The position numbers and the translations under genes are program-made. 64,000 nt of DNA from JBFKQC01 sp041627895 (GTDB lineage: Bacteria > Pseudomonadota > Alphaproteobacteria > Rhodobacterales > Rhodobacteraceae). The stretch spans positions 37,502-101,501 of the forward strand of contig JBFKQC010000004.1 in the NCBI GenBank assembly GCA_041627895.1. Direction: 5' to 3'. The notes under the pieces are model-generated. The model was not told where the DNA came from. It saw only the letters and a list, made by a program, of their open reading frames with translations, and made no database searches. Below, piece after piece: positions 50,932 to 59,936 of this stretch; the first letter of the stretch is position 1, and every line of letters begins with the position of its first letter.

Positions 50932-52523
50932 GCGAGATTGCCCCGGCCATCGAGCTGAAAGGCATTTCCAAGGCGTTCGGCCCGGTTCAGGCCAACAAGG
51001 ACATCGCCATCCGGGTCATGCCCGGCACGATCCATGGCATCATCGGCGAGAACGGCGCGGGCAAGTCGACGCTGATGTCGATCCTCTACGGATTTTACCA
51101 GGCCGACCGCGGCGAGATCTTCATCAACGGGCAGAAGACCGACATCCGCGAACCCCTGCAGGCCATCGCCGCCGGGATCGGCATGGTGTTCCAGCATTTC
51201 AAGCTGGTGCAGAACTTCACGGTTCTGGACAACATCATTCTCGGCGCCGAGGACGGCGCGATGCTGCGCCCCTCGCTTGCCAAGGCGCGGGGCGAGCTGA
51301 AGCGGCTGGCGAAGGAATACGAGCTGAACGTCGATCCCGACGCGCTGATCGAGGAAATCGGCGTCGGCATGCAGCAGCGCGTCGAAATCCTCAAGGCGCT
51401 CTACCGGCATGCGGATATCCTGATCCTCGACGAGCCCACCGGCGTGCTGACCCCGGCCGAGGCCGATCACCTGTTCCGCATCCTCGAAGGGCTGAAGGAG
51501 CAGGGCAAGACCATCATCCTGATCACCCACAAGCTGCGCGAGATCATGGAGATCACCGACACGGTTTCGGTGATGCGGCGCGGCGAGATGGTGGCGACGG
51601 TCGAAACCGCCGAGACCTCGCCCGAGCAACTGGCCGAGCTGATGGTCGGCCGCAAGGTGCTGTTGCGCGTCGACAAGGCGCCGGCCCAGCCCGGCGACGT
51701 GGTGCTGGACGTCGAAAACCTGCGCGTCGTCGACGAGGACAAGGTCGAGCGGCTGAAAGGCATTTCGCTGCAGGTCCGCGCGGGCGAAATCCTCGGCATT
51801 GCGGGGGTCGCGGGCAACGGGCAGTCAGAGCTTCTGGAAGTGCTGGGCGGCATCACGCGCGGCACCGGCAAGATCCGGGTGAACGGCGAAGATCTGGACC
51901 TTACGGGGCTGTATTCCGACGGCCAGTCGCGCCGCGCCCGCAGCATTGCGCATGTGCCCGAAGACCGCCAGCACCTGGGCCTGATCATGGATTTCTTCGC
52001 CTGGGAGAACATGGTCTTCGGCTATCACCACGACCCGGCCTACCAGAAAAGCGCCATCCTGATGGACAATGCCGCGATCCGCGAGCGCGCGCAGGTGCTG
52101 ATGAACGAATTCGACGTCCGCCCGCCGAATCCGCGGCTTCAGGCGAAAAGCTTTTCCGGCGGCAACCAGCAGAAGATCGTTCTGGCACGGGAAATGAGCC
52201 GGATGCCCGATCTGCTGCTGGTCGGCCAGCCGACCCGCGGCGTGGATATCGGCGCCATCGAGTTCATCCACAACCAGATCGTCGCGCTGCGCGACCAGGG
52301 CAAGGCGGTGCTGCTGGTCTCGGTCGAACTGGACGAGATCATGTCGCTCAGCGACCGGATCGCGGTGATGTTCGACGGCCGGATCATGGGCGAACGCCTG
52401 CCCGCCGAAACGGATGAGCGCGAGCTGGGCCTTCTGATGGCGGGGATCACCGACACCGAGACCGAGCACTCGGTCGAAGAGGTCGCCGAGGCGCTGGCCC
52501 AAAGCCATGGGAAGGTGGGGTGA
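50928..52523 (+). CDS. ABC transporter ATPase with two nucleotide-binding domains (nucleoside uptake)
   Basis: 531 aa from ATG 50928. Two NBDs in tandem, as in ribose/BMP-type importers. NBD1: Walker A GENGAGKST, signature EIGVGMQQRVEILKAL, Walker B LILDEPTGVLTP. NBD2: degenerate Walker A region GVAGNGQSELLEVLGG, signature KSFSGGNQQKIVLAREM, LLVGQPTRGVDIGAIEF. The ATGA start and TGATG end give coupling to both neighbours. Confidence 0.95.
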   Translation: MSEIAPAIELKGISKAFGPVQANKDIAIRVMPGTIHGIIGENGAGKSTLMSILYGFYQADRGEIFINGQKTDIREPLQAIAAGIGMVFQHFKLVQNFTVLDNIILGAEDGAMLRPSLAKARGELKRLAKEYELNVDPDALIEEIGVGMQQRVEILKALYRHADILILDEPTGVLTPAEADHLFRILEGLKEQGKTIILITHKLREIMEITDTVSVMRRGEMVATVETAETSPEQLAELMVGRKVLLRVDKAPAQPGDVVLDVENLRVVDEDKVERLKGISLQVRAGEILGIAGVAGNGQSELLEVLGGITRGTGKIRVNGEDLDLTGLYSDGQSRRARSIAHVPEDRQHLGLIMDFFAWENMVFGYHHDPAYQKSAILMDNAAIRERAQVLMNEFDVRPPNPRLQAKSFSGGNQQKIVLAREMSRMPDLLLVGQPTRGVDIGAIEFIHNQIVALRDQGKAVLLVSVELDEIMSLSDRIAVMFDGRIMGERLPAETDERELGLLMAGITDTETEHSVEEVAEALAQSHGKVG

Positions 52524-53620
52524 TGGACAAGATGCCGAAATGGGTCGACGTCGCGCTGATCCCGCTGATCAACCTTCTGCTCGCGCTCGCGGTGTCGGGG
52601 CTGGTGATCCTCTATATCGGCGAAAGCCCGGTCGAGGCGCTGAGGATCATGGTCAACGGCGCCATCGGATCGACCTATGGCTGGGGCTACACGCTTTACT
52701 ACGCCACCAACTTCATCTTCACCGGGCTGGCCGTCGCGGTGTCGTTCCAGGCGCGGCTGTTCAACATCGGCGGCGAGGGGCAGGCGGCGATCGGCGGGCT
52801 CGGCGTGGCGCTGGTGTGCCTGGCCCTGCCCTGGCCGCACTGGACGCTGGCGCTGCCCTTCGCGATCTGCGGCGCGGCGCTTTTCGGCGCGGCCTGGGCG
52901 GCGATCCCGGCCTATCTGCAGGCGACCCGCGGCAGCCACATCGTGATCACCACGATCATGTTCAACTACATCGCCTCGACGCTTCTGGTCTACCTGCTGG
53001 TCAACGTGCTGAAAAAGCCCGGGTCGATGGCGCCGGAGACGGCGCGGTTCCCCGAAGGCACCTTCCTGCCCTCGGCCTATGACATGGCCAGCCTGGTCGG
53101 GCTGCCGTTCTCGCGATCCGCGCCGCTGAACATCACCTTCTTCGTGGCGCTGCTGTGCTGCCTGCTGGTCTACGTGCTGATCTGGCGCACCCGCCTCGGC
53201 TACCAGATCCGCGCCTTCGGCCGTTCCGAACCGGCAGCGATCTATGCCGGGATCCGGCCGGTGAAGATCACGATGATCTGCATGCTGATCTCTGGCGGGC
53301 TGGCGGGCATGATGGGGATCAACGCGGTGATGGGCGAGGCCGAGCGGCTGGTGATCGACAGCGTGCAGGGCGCCGGATTCGTCGGCATCGCGGTGGCGCT
53401 GATGGGGCGTTCGCACCCGGCGGGCGTGCTGCTGGCGGGGCTGCTCTTTGGCATGCTCTATCAGGGTGGCGGCGAGCTGGAATTCGAGATTCCCGCCGTC
53501 AGCCGCGAGATGATCCTGGTGATCCAGGCGCTGGTGATCCTGTTCACCGGGGCGCTGGACAACATGATCCGGATGCCGGTCGAGAAGGTGTTCACCCGGA
53601 TGCGCAGGGGGGTGGCGTGA
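52523..53620 (+). CDS. ABC transporter permease, BMP/nucleoside type (first permease)
   Basis: 365 aa from ATG 52523, overlapping the ATPase stop (TGATG). About nine to ten membrane helices; the family elements are FTGLAVAVSFQARLFNIGGEGQ, HIVITTIMFNYIASTLLVYL, RAFGRSEPAAIYAGI and SGGLAGMMGINAVMG. Homologous to the YufP/RbsC-like permeases. Its stop overlaps the start of the LysE gene. Confidence 0.93.
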   Translation: MDKMPKWVDVALIPLINLLLALAVSGLVILYIGESPVEALRIMVNGAIGSTYGWGYTLYYATNFIFTGLAVAVSFQARLFNIGGEGQAAIGGLGVALVCLALPWPHWTLALPFAICGAALFGAAWAAIPAYLQATRGSHIVITTIMFNYIASTLLVYLLVNVLKKPGSMAPETARFPEGTFLPSAYDMASLVGLPFSRSAPLNITFFVALLCCLLVYVLIWRTRLGYQIRAFGRSEPAAIYAGIRPVKITMICMLISGGLAGMMGINAVMGEAERLVIDSVQGAGFVGIAVALMGRSHPAGVLLAGLLFGMLYQGGGELEFEIPAVSREMILVIQALVILFTGALDNMIRMPVEKVFTRMRRGVA

Positions 53621-54246
53621 TGGCGGATTATCTGCCGCAGCTCTTCCTGGCGTGGTCGATCCAGGCATTCGCGGTGATCTCTCCCGGCCCGGGCGTCGCG
53701 CTGATCCTCGGCGTCGCGGCGTCGCAGGGCCGCGCGCCGGCGATGGCGACGGTCTGCGGCATCACCTGCTCTGCCTGCCTCTGGTCCGCCGGAACCGCGC
53801 TGGGGCTTGCCGCGCTGTTCGCGCAGTTCGCCGATCTGGTCACCGCGGTCCGGATCGTCGGCGCCGGCTACATGGCCTGGCTGGCCTACAAGGCGTTCAG
53901 GTCCGCCGTCGCGCCGCCGCCCGTGCGGATCGCGCCCGCCGGAGCGGCCAGCCTGTCGCGCCACGCGCTTGCCGGTTTCTTCATGCAGGTGTCCAATCCC
54001 AAGGCGATCTTCTTCTGGCTGGCGATCGCGGCGGTCGGCGGCGTGGGCGAGGCGCCCTGGTCGGCAGTGGCGCTGTTCGTTGTCGGCGCCATGGCGATCT
54101 CTTTCACCGGGCACGGGGCCTATGCGCTGGTGCTGTCCTCGCCGCCGGTGCGGCGCGGCTATTTCGCGGCGCGGCGCTGGGTCGAGGGCAGCCTTGGCGT
54201 GTTCTTCGCCTATTTCGCGCTGCGGCTTGCGACAGAGCGGAGCTGA
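53620..54246 (+). CDS. LysE family exporter
   Basis: 208 aa from ATG 53620, coupled to the permease before by TGATG. About six helices; RhtB/LysE marks: LPQLFLAWSIQAFAVISPGP, GPGVALILGVAASQGRAPAM, ALGLAALFAQ, VRIVGAGYMAWLAYKAFRS and FFMQVSNPKAIFFWLAIAA. Members export amino acids or small metabolites. It sits between the two permeases of a nucleoside importer, which breaks the usual gene order and hints at an exchange or overflow role; the substrate is unknown. Confidence 0.88.
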   Translation: MADYLPQLFLAWSIQAFAVISPGPGVALILGVAASQGRAPAMATVCGITCSACLWSAGTALGLAALFAQFADLVTAVRIVGAGYMAWLAYKAFRSAVAPPPVRIAPAGAASLSRHALAGFFMQVSNPKAIFFWLAIAAVGGVGEAPWSAVALFVVGAMAISFTGHGAYALVLSSPPVRRGYFAARRWVEGSLGVFFAYFALRLATERS

Positions 54247-54249
54247 GCC

Positions 54250-55368
54250 ATGGACCTGATGACCGTCCTGCAGATCTTCGACTCGGCGCTCAGGCTCGCC
54301 ACGCCGCTGCTGTTCGCCTGCCTCGCGGGGCTGTTTTCCGAACGCTCGGGCATTTTCGACATCGGGCTGGAAGGCAAGATGCTGGCCTCGGCCTTCATGG
54401 CGGCCTCGGTCGCGGCCTTCACCGGCAACGTCTGGATCGGCATGCTGGGCGGGCTCGCCGCGTCGGTGGTGCTGGCGCTGGTGCATGGCGTCGCCTCGAT
54501 CACGTTCCGCGGCAACCAGCTGATTTCGGGCGTGGCGATCAACTTTCTGGCCTCGGGCATCACCGTGATCATCGGCGAGAACTGGTTCGGCCTCGGCGGG
54601 CGCACGCCGCAGCTTGAAGGCTCGGCGCGGTTCCGCGAGATCACGCTGCCCTTCGCCGAGACGCTGCGCGACGTCCCGGTTTTCGGCCCGATCTACCACG
54701 AGCTGATTTCGGGCCACACGATCCTGGTCTATGTCGGCCTTCTGACCGTGCTTCTTACCTGGTGGGTCCTGTTCCGCACCCGGTTCGGACTGCGCCTGCG
54801 CGCGGTGGGCGAGAACCCGGAATCGGTCGATACCGCGGGCGTGTCGGTGATCCGGCTGCGTTTCACCGCGGTGGCGATCTGCGGTATCCTCTGCGGGCTT
54901 GCCGGCACCTACCTGGCGATGGGGCTGTCCGCGGGCTTCGTGAAGGAGATGAGCGCGGGACGCGGCTTTATCGCGCTGGCCGCGCTGATCTTCTCGAAAT
55001 GGCGGCCGGGCTATGCGCTGATGGCCTGCCTGCTGTTCGGCCTGCTGGAAGCCATCGCCAACCGCTACCAGAACATCGACCTGACGGCCTATTACGTGAT
55101 CGTCGTGCTTTTCGTGGTCGCCGCGGCGCTGGTCTGGTCGGGTCGCAAGAGCCGGCTGGAACTGGGCGTGCAGGGCACGCTGGCGGCGATCCTGGCACTG
55201 GTTGCGCTTTACGTCTGGTTCGCGAGCGGCTTCACCGGCACGACGGCGCTGCCGGTGCAGTTCATGCAGGCGCTGCCCTACATCCTGACGGTGGTGATCC
55301 TCGCCGGTTTCGTCGGCAAGGCGATCCCGCCGCGCGCCGGCGGCGAGCCCTACGTGAAAGAGCGGTAA
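54250..55368 (+). CDS. ABC transporter permease, BMP/nucleoside type (second permease)
   Basis: 372 aa. Paralogue of the first permease, YufQ-like: PLLFACLAGLFSERSGIFDIG, LEGKMLASAFMAASVAAF, HGVASITFRGNQLISGVAIN and RAVGENPESVDTAGVSVIRL. The C-terminal 60 residues add three helices. It is followed by a hairpin and a convergent DUF1428 gene. Confidence 0.93.
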   Translation: MDLMTVLQIFDSALRLATPLLFACLAGLFSERSGIFDIGLEGKMLASAFMAASVAAFTGNVWIGMLGGLAASVVLALVHGVASITFRGNQLISGVAINFLASGITVIIGENWFGLGGRTPQLEGSARFREITLPFAETLRDVPVFGPIYHELISGHTILVYVGLLTVLLTWWVLFRTRFGLRLRAVGENPESVDTAGVSVIRLRFTAVAICGILCGLAGTYLAMGLSAGFVKEMSAGRGFIALAALIFSKWRPGYALMACLLFGLLEAIANRYQNIDLTAYYVIVVLFVVAAALVWSGRKSRLELGVQGTLAAILALVALYVWFASGFTGTTALPVQFMQALPYILTVVILAGFVGKAIPPRAGGEPYVKER

Positions 55369-55386
55369 GGGCCGGGTTCGGACCAT

Positions 55387-55404
55387 CCCGCAGGCAGTTG
55401 CGGG
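55387..55404 (+). terminator. Small hairpin after the transporter operon
   Basis: CCCGCA-N6-TGCGGG, 18 bases after the second permease stop, no T-run. A second weak stem (GGGCC, 55418-55422, with GGCCC, 55431-55435) followed by T on the minus strand could serve the convergent DUF1428 gene. Confidence 0.35.
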
Positions 55405-55445
55405 CGTGAACACGAAAGGGCCGCGTCCGGGGCCCGCAGCGCCGG

Positions 55446-55808
55446 CTACCCGTCTCTGCCTTCGAAGATCACCTCGAACCCGCCGAAGATCATGCGCATG
55501 CCGTCGAACAGCGACAGCGTCATGTCGGCGTTCAGGCGGGAATCCTCGAACGTGGCCTTCTGCCCGGCATCCCTTACCGCGCGCGACGGCCAGCGAATCC
55601 AGGCAAACACCACCGCCTCGCCCGGCTCCGCCTTCACCGCCATCGGAAAGGACGTGATCTTGCCCTCGGGCACGTCGTCGGCCCAGCACTCGACCATTTC
55701 CTGCGCGCCGTTCTCGCGGAACACCTCCCAGACCTTCGCGGCCATCTCGCGGTAGGCATCGAGGTTCGCCTCGGGCACCGCCGCCACGAATCCATCGACA
55801 TAGCTCAT
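55446..55808 (-). CDS. DUF1428 family protein
   Basis: 120 aa. A ferredoxin-like (dimeric alpha-beta barrel) protein: MSYVDGFVAAVPEANLDAYR, EMVECWADDVPEGKITSFPM, VVFAWIRWPSRAVRDAG and DGMRMIFGGFEVIFEG. The DUF1428 family resembles YbaA; no biochemical role is established. Opposite to the transporter and PNP genes, and lies between them. Confidence 0.88.
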   Translation of the reverse strand: MSYVDGFVAAVPEANLDAYREMAAKVWEVFRENGAQEMVECWADDVPEGKITSFPMAVKAEPGEAVVFAWIRWPSRAVRDAGQKATFEDSRLNADMTLSLFDGMRMIFGGFEVIFEGRDG

Positions 55809-55879
55809 TGCACCCTCCCCGCTGCCCCCGCATGATCCTCCCGGAACCCCGAGTCGGGCAAGCGGCGGAGCGAATTGCG

Positions 55880-56680
55880 ATGACGGCAGCGGAACTGGCG
55901 GAAACGATCCGCGGCAAGGCGGGCGCGGCGCCGGTGCGGCTGGGCCTGATCCTGGGATCGGGTCTCGGCCATCTGGCCGAGGCGGTCGAAGGCACCGCCA
56001 TCGACTATGCCGACCTGCCGGGCTTTCCCCATGCCGGCGTCAGCGGGCACAACCCCAGGCTGGTGATCGGCGAGCTTCAGGGCCAGCGTGTCGCGGTGTT
56101 CGGCGGGCGGGCGCATTACTACGAAAGCGGCCGCGCCGACGCGATGCGGTTTCCGCTGGAAGTGCTGAAGGCGCTGGACGCCGAGGCGCTCGTCGCCACC
56201 AACGCCGCCGGGTCGATGCGTCCCGACATTCCGCCGGGCGAGTTGATGCTGCTTTCGGATCATATCAACTTCTCCGGTCTCAACCCGCTGATCGGCGAGC
56301 CGACGGATGCCCGATTCGTGCCAATGGTCGACGCCTACGACCCGGGCCTGCGCGGCGCGCTGACGGCGGCGGCCGGGGCCGAGGGGATCGCGCTGCAGGA
56401 CGGCGTCTATGCTTGGTATTCCGGGCCCTCCTTCGAGACGCCGGCCGAAATTCGCGCGATCCGCACGCTGGGGGCCGATGCCGTCGGCATGTCGACGGTG
56501 CCCGAGGTGATCCTGGCGCGGTTTCTCGGCCTCAGATGCGCGGCGATCTCGACGATCACCAACATGGCGGCGGGCATGTCCGACGAGGCGATCAGCCACG
56601 AGCATACCAAGGCGATGGCACCCCTGGGTGCCGCCAAGCTGGACCGCATCCTGCGCCGCTTTCTGTCCGACATGGCGTAG
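55880..56680 (+). CDS. Purine nucleoside phosphorylase (PNP/MTAP trimer type)
   Basis: 266 aa from ATG 55880 (MTAAELAETIRG), GGAG 9 bases upstream. Splits purine nucleosides with phosphate into base and (deoxy)ribose-1-phosphate. Marks: LGLILGSGLGHLAEAV, FPHAGVSGHNPRLVIG, VFGGRAHYYESG, ATNAAGSMRPDI, SDHINFSGLNPLIG, GPSFETPAEIRAIRTLGAD and VGMSTVPEVILAR. The type is the trimeric guanosine/inosine enzyme. It follows the nucleoside importer, giving an uptake-then-cleave route. Confidence 0.94.
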   Translation: MTAAELAETIRGKAGAAPVRLGLILGSGLGHLAEAVEGTAIDYADLPGFPHAGVSGHNPRLVIGELQGQRVAVFGGRAHYYESGRADAMRFPLEVLKALDAEALVATNAAGSMRPDIPPGELMLLSDHINFSGLNPLIGEPTDARFVPMVDAYDPGLRGALTAAAGAEGIALQDGVYAWYSGPSFETPAEIRAIRTLGADAVGMSTVPEVILARFLGLRCAAISTITNMAAGMSDEAISHEHTKAMAPLGAAKLDRILRRFLSDMA

Positions 56681-56792
56681 GACGGCGGCGAACCTGGCCG
56701 CGGCGGCGCCGGGTCGCCAACCCCCGGGCCTGCGCGCGGTCCGCGCCTGTTCCGATTTGCCGCACGATTTGACTATCCTGCCCGAACGCGCT

Positions 56793-56804
56793 TGTCTGTA
56801 GACA
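56793..56804. promoter_or_regulatory. Dyad upstream of the TauE-type gene
   Basis: TGTCT-GT-AGACA, 28 bases before the TauE-type start, 18 bases after a TTGACT that could be a -35 (56769-56774). Candidate operator; the regulator is unknown. Confidence 0.35.
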
Positions 56805-56832
56805 GGCGCCACATCCAAGTTCTTGGGCCTTC

Positions 56833-57753
56833 ATGCAAATCTATCTGCCGATCGCCGAGGTTTCGGTCAACGCGTTCCTCCTCTTGGGTCTGGGCGGGCT
56901 CGTGGGCGTGCTGTCGGGCATGTTCGGCGTGGGCGGCGGGTTCCTGATGACGCCACTTCTGTTCTTCATCGGCATCCCGCCCGCCGTCGCCGTCGCGACC
57001 GAGGCGAATCAGATCGTCGCCGCGTCGTTTTCCGGCGTGCTGGCGCATCTCAGGCGCAAGACGGTGGACCTGAGGATGGGCACGGTGCTGCTGGCGGGCG
57101 GCCTGGTCGGCGCCGCGGTGGGTGTGCAGGTCTTCGCCGCGCTCCGCGCGATCGGGCAGGTCGACCTGCTGGTGCGGCTCTGCTACGTCGTGTTCCTCGG
57201 CGTGATCGGCGGCCTGATGTTCGTCGAAAGCCTGAACGCGCTGCGCAAGGCGCGCAAGCCCGGCGTCAAGCCGGTGCGCAAGAAACACGGCTGGATCCAC
57301 GCGCTGCCGTTCAAGATGCGGTTCCGCACCTCCGGGCTGTATATCTCGGTGATCCCGCCGCTGATGGTCGGTCTGTTCGTCGGCATCCTTGCGGCGATCA
57401 TGGGCGTCGGCGGCGGCTTTATCATGGTGCCGGCGATGATCTACATCCTCGGCATGCCGACCAAGGTCGTGGTGGGGACCTCGCTGTTTCAGATCATCTT
57501 CGTCACCGGCTTCACCACGCTGATGCATGCCACGACGAACTTTACCGTCGACATGCTGCTGGCGCTTCTGCTGCTGATCGGCGGCGTGATCGGCGCGCAG
57601 GTCGGCACCAGGATCGGCGTGCGGCTGAAGGCCGAGCAGCTGCGCATCCTGCTGGCGGTGATGGTGCTTGCGGTCTGCGGCAAGCTGGCGCTCGATCTGC
57701 TGCTGATGCCCGACGAGCTTTACTCGCTCGGCGCTGCGGGGGGGCACGGATGA
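56833..57753 (+). CDS. Sulfite exporter TauE/SafE family protein
   Basis: 306 aa, about eight to nine helices in two repeats. Each half has a glycine-rich family motif: VGVLSGMFGVGGGFLMTPLL and ILAAIMGVGGGFIMVPAMIY. Members export sulfite, sulfoacetate or other small organic anions. The stop overlaps the start of the TIGR02186 gene (ATGA), as in other alphaproteobacteria, so the two very likely act together in the membrane. Confidence 0.9.
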   Translation: MQIYLPIAEVSVNAFLLLGLGGLVGVLSGMFGVGGGFLMTPLLFFIGIPPAVAVATEANQIVAASFSGVLAHLRRKTVDLRMGTVLLAGGLVGAAVGVQVFAALRAIGQVDLLVRLCYVVFLGVIGGLMFVESLNALRKARKPGVKPVRKKHGWIHALPFKMRFRTSGLYISVIPPLMVGLFVGILAAIMGVGGGFIMVPAMIYILGMPTKVVVGTSLFQIIFVTGFTTLMHATTNFTVDMLLALLLLIGGVIGAQVGTRIGVRLKAEQLRILLAVMVLAVCGKLALDLLLMPDELYSLGAAGGHG

Positions 57754-58514
57754 TCCGGGTTCTCGCAATCCTCGCGGCGCTGGCCATGGCGCTGCCGGCC
57801 GCGGCCGAAGAGGTCGTCGCCGGCCTGAGCCAGAACCGGGTGTCGATCACGGCGAATTTCGACGGCTCGGAAATCCTGATCTTCGGCGCGGTCAAACGCG
57901 AACAGCCGATTCCGCGCGAAGGCGGCCTGCTGCAGGTGGTGATCGCGGTGGCCGGCCCGTCGGTGCCGATCACGGTGCGCCGCAAGGCCTGGCGCTGGGG
58001 CATCTGGGTCAACACCGACGCGGTCGAGGTCGACAGCGCGCCCAGCTTCTATGCCGTCGCCACGTCGGGGCGGTTCGACGATGTGCTGAGCAACGTCGAG
58101 GATCTGCGCCACAAGGTCTCGATCGAACGCGCGATCCGGTCGGTGGGCGCGCCGATGACGGTGACGGACGCGGCCAGCTTCACCGACGCGCTGATCCGCA
58201 TCCGCAAGCGCAGCCGGCTTTACCAGAACCATCCCTATACCGTCATCGTGAACGAGCAGACGCTGTTCCGCACCTCGGTCGCGCTGCCGGCGAACCTGAC
58301 CGAGGGCGAATACACCGCGCGCATCTTCCTGACCCGCGGCGGCCGGGTGATCGACATGCACCGAACGGTGATCCAGGTCCGCAAGGTCGGGCTGGAACGC
58401 TTTCTGTTCAACCTCGCCCACGAGCGGCCGCTGATCTACGGCGTGCTGTCGCTGGCGATCGCCATCGCCGCGGGCTGGCTCGCCTCGGCGGTGTTCCGCT
58501 ATCTCAGAACTTAA
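57750..58514 (+). CDS. TIGR02186-type membrane protein
   Basis: 254 aa. Signal peptide 1 to about 19 (ALPAAAEE), a beta-rich domain (VVAGLSQNRVSITANFDGSE, ILIFGAVKREQPIPREGG, LQVVIAVAGPSVPITVRRK), and one C-terminal helix (PLIYGVLSLAIAIAAGWLAS). This agrees with TIGR02186, known only by its constant pairing with TauE-family exporters. A periplasmic cofactor or anchor for the exporter is the likely role. Confidence 0.85.
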   Translation: MIRVLAILAALAMALPAAAEEVVAGLSQNRVSITANFDGSEILIFGAVKREQPIPREGGLLQVVIAVAGPSVPITVRRKAWRWGIWVNTDAVEVDSAPSFYAVATSGRFDDVLSNVEDLRHKVSIERAIRSVGAPMTVTDAASFTDALIRIRKRSRLYQNHPYTVIVNEQTLFRTSVALPANLTEGEYTARIFLTRGGRVIDMHRTVIQVRKVGLERFLFNLAHERPLIYGVLSLAIAIAAGWLASAVFRYLRT

Positions 58515-58529
58515 GGCGCGCTCGCCGCT

Positions 58530-59324
58530 TCAGGCGGCTTCTTTCGGCGGATAGAGCGGGGCGTAAGGCCCGAGCGCCTGCGCCTTTCGCACATCGGCGA
58601 TCAGGTCGTGCCCGGCGGCCGCGAACAGCTCGTCGAGGTCCTCGATCACGAAGTAAAGCGGCTGGTGGATGTCGATCCGGTAGGGCGTGCGCAGGATGTC
58701 GATCACGTCGAAGGGGCGGCGCACCACGTCCGGGTTGTCCACCGAATGCCGCAGTTCGGTCGGCGACGAGGCGAGTCCGGAACCGAGCGCCCTGACCTGC
58801 CCGGCCTCCAGCGTCAGCCCGAACTCGATGGTGAACCAGTAAAGCCGGATCAGCCAGGCATAGTCGCCCTTGTCGGCGCGCATCCCGGCGCGCCCGATCG
58901 CCTGCGAGAAGCCCGCAAAGCGCGGATCGGTCAGCAAGGGCGTGTGCCCGAACAGCTCGTGGAAGATGTCCGGCTCTTCGATATAGTCGAAATCCCTGCG
59001 GCTGCGGATGAACGAGGCCGCCGGAAAGGTCCGGTCGGCCAGCATCCCGAAGAACCGCCCGAAGCCGATCAGCGCGGGCACCGGCGCGACCCGCCAGCCG
59101 GTCAGGTCGCCCAGCCGCTCGGAAACCTCCGCGCATTGCGGCACCCGGGTTTCCGGCAGCCCGATCCGGCGGAGCCCGTCGAGATAGGCGCGCGCCGCGT
59201 ACGTCTCGACGTTCGGCCGTTGCATCGCGAACAGGTCGCGCCAGACGGCGTCTTCCGCTGCCGTGTAGCGGATGCGGCCGGTCTTGTCCGGGGTCTTGGC
59301 GGTATAGGCGCTGGATTTCGGCAT
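58530..59324 (-). CDS. phhA: Phenylalanine 4-monooxygenase
   Basis: 264 aa; AGGAG lies 8 bases before ATG 59324. Hydroxylates phenylalanine to tyrosine with tetrahydropterin and O2. The iron ligands are in FHELFGHTPLLTDP (two His) and FWFTIEFGLTLEAG (Glu); the pterin-binding region GWRVAPVPALIGFGRFFGML is typical. The bacterial form without the regulatory ACT domain. It is divergent from an Lrp-type regulator. Confidence 0.95.
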   Translation of the reverse strand: MPKSSAYTAKTPDKTGRIRYTAAEDAVWRDLFAMQRPNVETYAARAYLDGLRRIGLPETRVPQCAEVSERLGDLTGWRVAPVPALIGFGRFFGMLADRTFPAASFIRSRRDFDYIEEPDIFHELFGHTPLLTDPRFAGFSQAIGRAGMRADKGDYAWLIRLYWFTIEFGLTLEAGQVRALGSGLASSPTELRHSVDNPDVVRRPFDVIDILRTPYRIDIHQPLYFVIEDLDELFAAAGHDLIADVRKAQALGPYAPLYPPKEAA

Positions 59325-59429
59325 GGGCGGGCTCCTGGTGATCGGGGCGCAGTCTATCGGGGCGGGGCGGCAAATTTATTGCGACTTGCCGGGACTTTGC
59401 CGCCAGCGCGCAGTATTCATTTCGAAAAA

Positions 59430-59441
59430 CAGATAAATCTG
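59430..59441. promoter_or_regulatory. AT-rich dyad in the phhA/Lrp divergent gap
   Basis: CAGAT-AA-ATCTG in an AT-rich patch 15 bases before the Lrp start, with TGATACT after it as a possible -10. A candidate site for the divergent regulator, which by type binds AT-rich dyads. Confidence 0.4.
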
Positions 59442-59456
59442 ATACTTTCATTTTCC

Positions 59457-59936
59457 ATGTATGACGAATTCGACAAATCCCTTCTCGATGTCCTGCAACA
59501 TGCCGGCAAGTCCAGCGCCCAGGACCTGGCCGAACGCACGCATCTGTCGGCCACGCCCTGCTGGCGGCGCGTCAAGCGGATGGAAGAGGACGGCGTGATC
59601 GAGAAATACGTGGCCGTGCTGGACCCAAGGAAGGTGGGGCTGCATGCCACCGCCTTCGTCCATGTCTCGCTGACCGATCACACCGAGGCCACCATCGCCC
59701 GGTTCGACGCCTTCGTGCAGGCAAGCGACCAGGTGACCGAATGCTACTCGATCACGGGCGAGGCGGATTTCGTGCTGAAGGTGATGGCGACAGACCCCGA
59801 GGACCTGGAAAGCTTCATCATGAAGGAACTGCTGGGCCTCGGCGTGGTGCGTGCCTCGATGACGAATTTCGTGCTGCGCCGCACCAAGGACACCCACGCC
59901 CTGCCGCTGCACGGGTTCGCGCCGGGCAGGGGCTGA
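59457..59936 (+). CDS. Lrp/AsnC family regulator, probably of phhA
   Basis: 159 aa. Helix-turn-helix (DKSLLDVLQHAGKSSAQDLA, HLSATPCWRRVKRMEEDGVI) followed by the RAM/Lrp ligand domain (VHVSLTDHTEATIARFDAFV, ECYSITGEADFVLKVMATD). Divergent from phhA with a 132-base AT-rich gap, so it probably senses phenylalanine or tyrosine and controls phhA and itself. The stop lies inside the palindromic repeat element copy 2. Confidence 0.9.
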   Translation: MYDEFDKSLLDVLQHAGKSSAQDLAERTHLSATPCWRRVKRMEEDGVIEKYVAVLDPRKVGLHATAFVHVSLTDHTEATIARFDAFVQASDQVTECYSITGEADFVLKVMATDPEDLESFIMKELLGLGVVRASMTNFVLRRTKDTHALPLHGFAPGRG

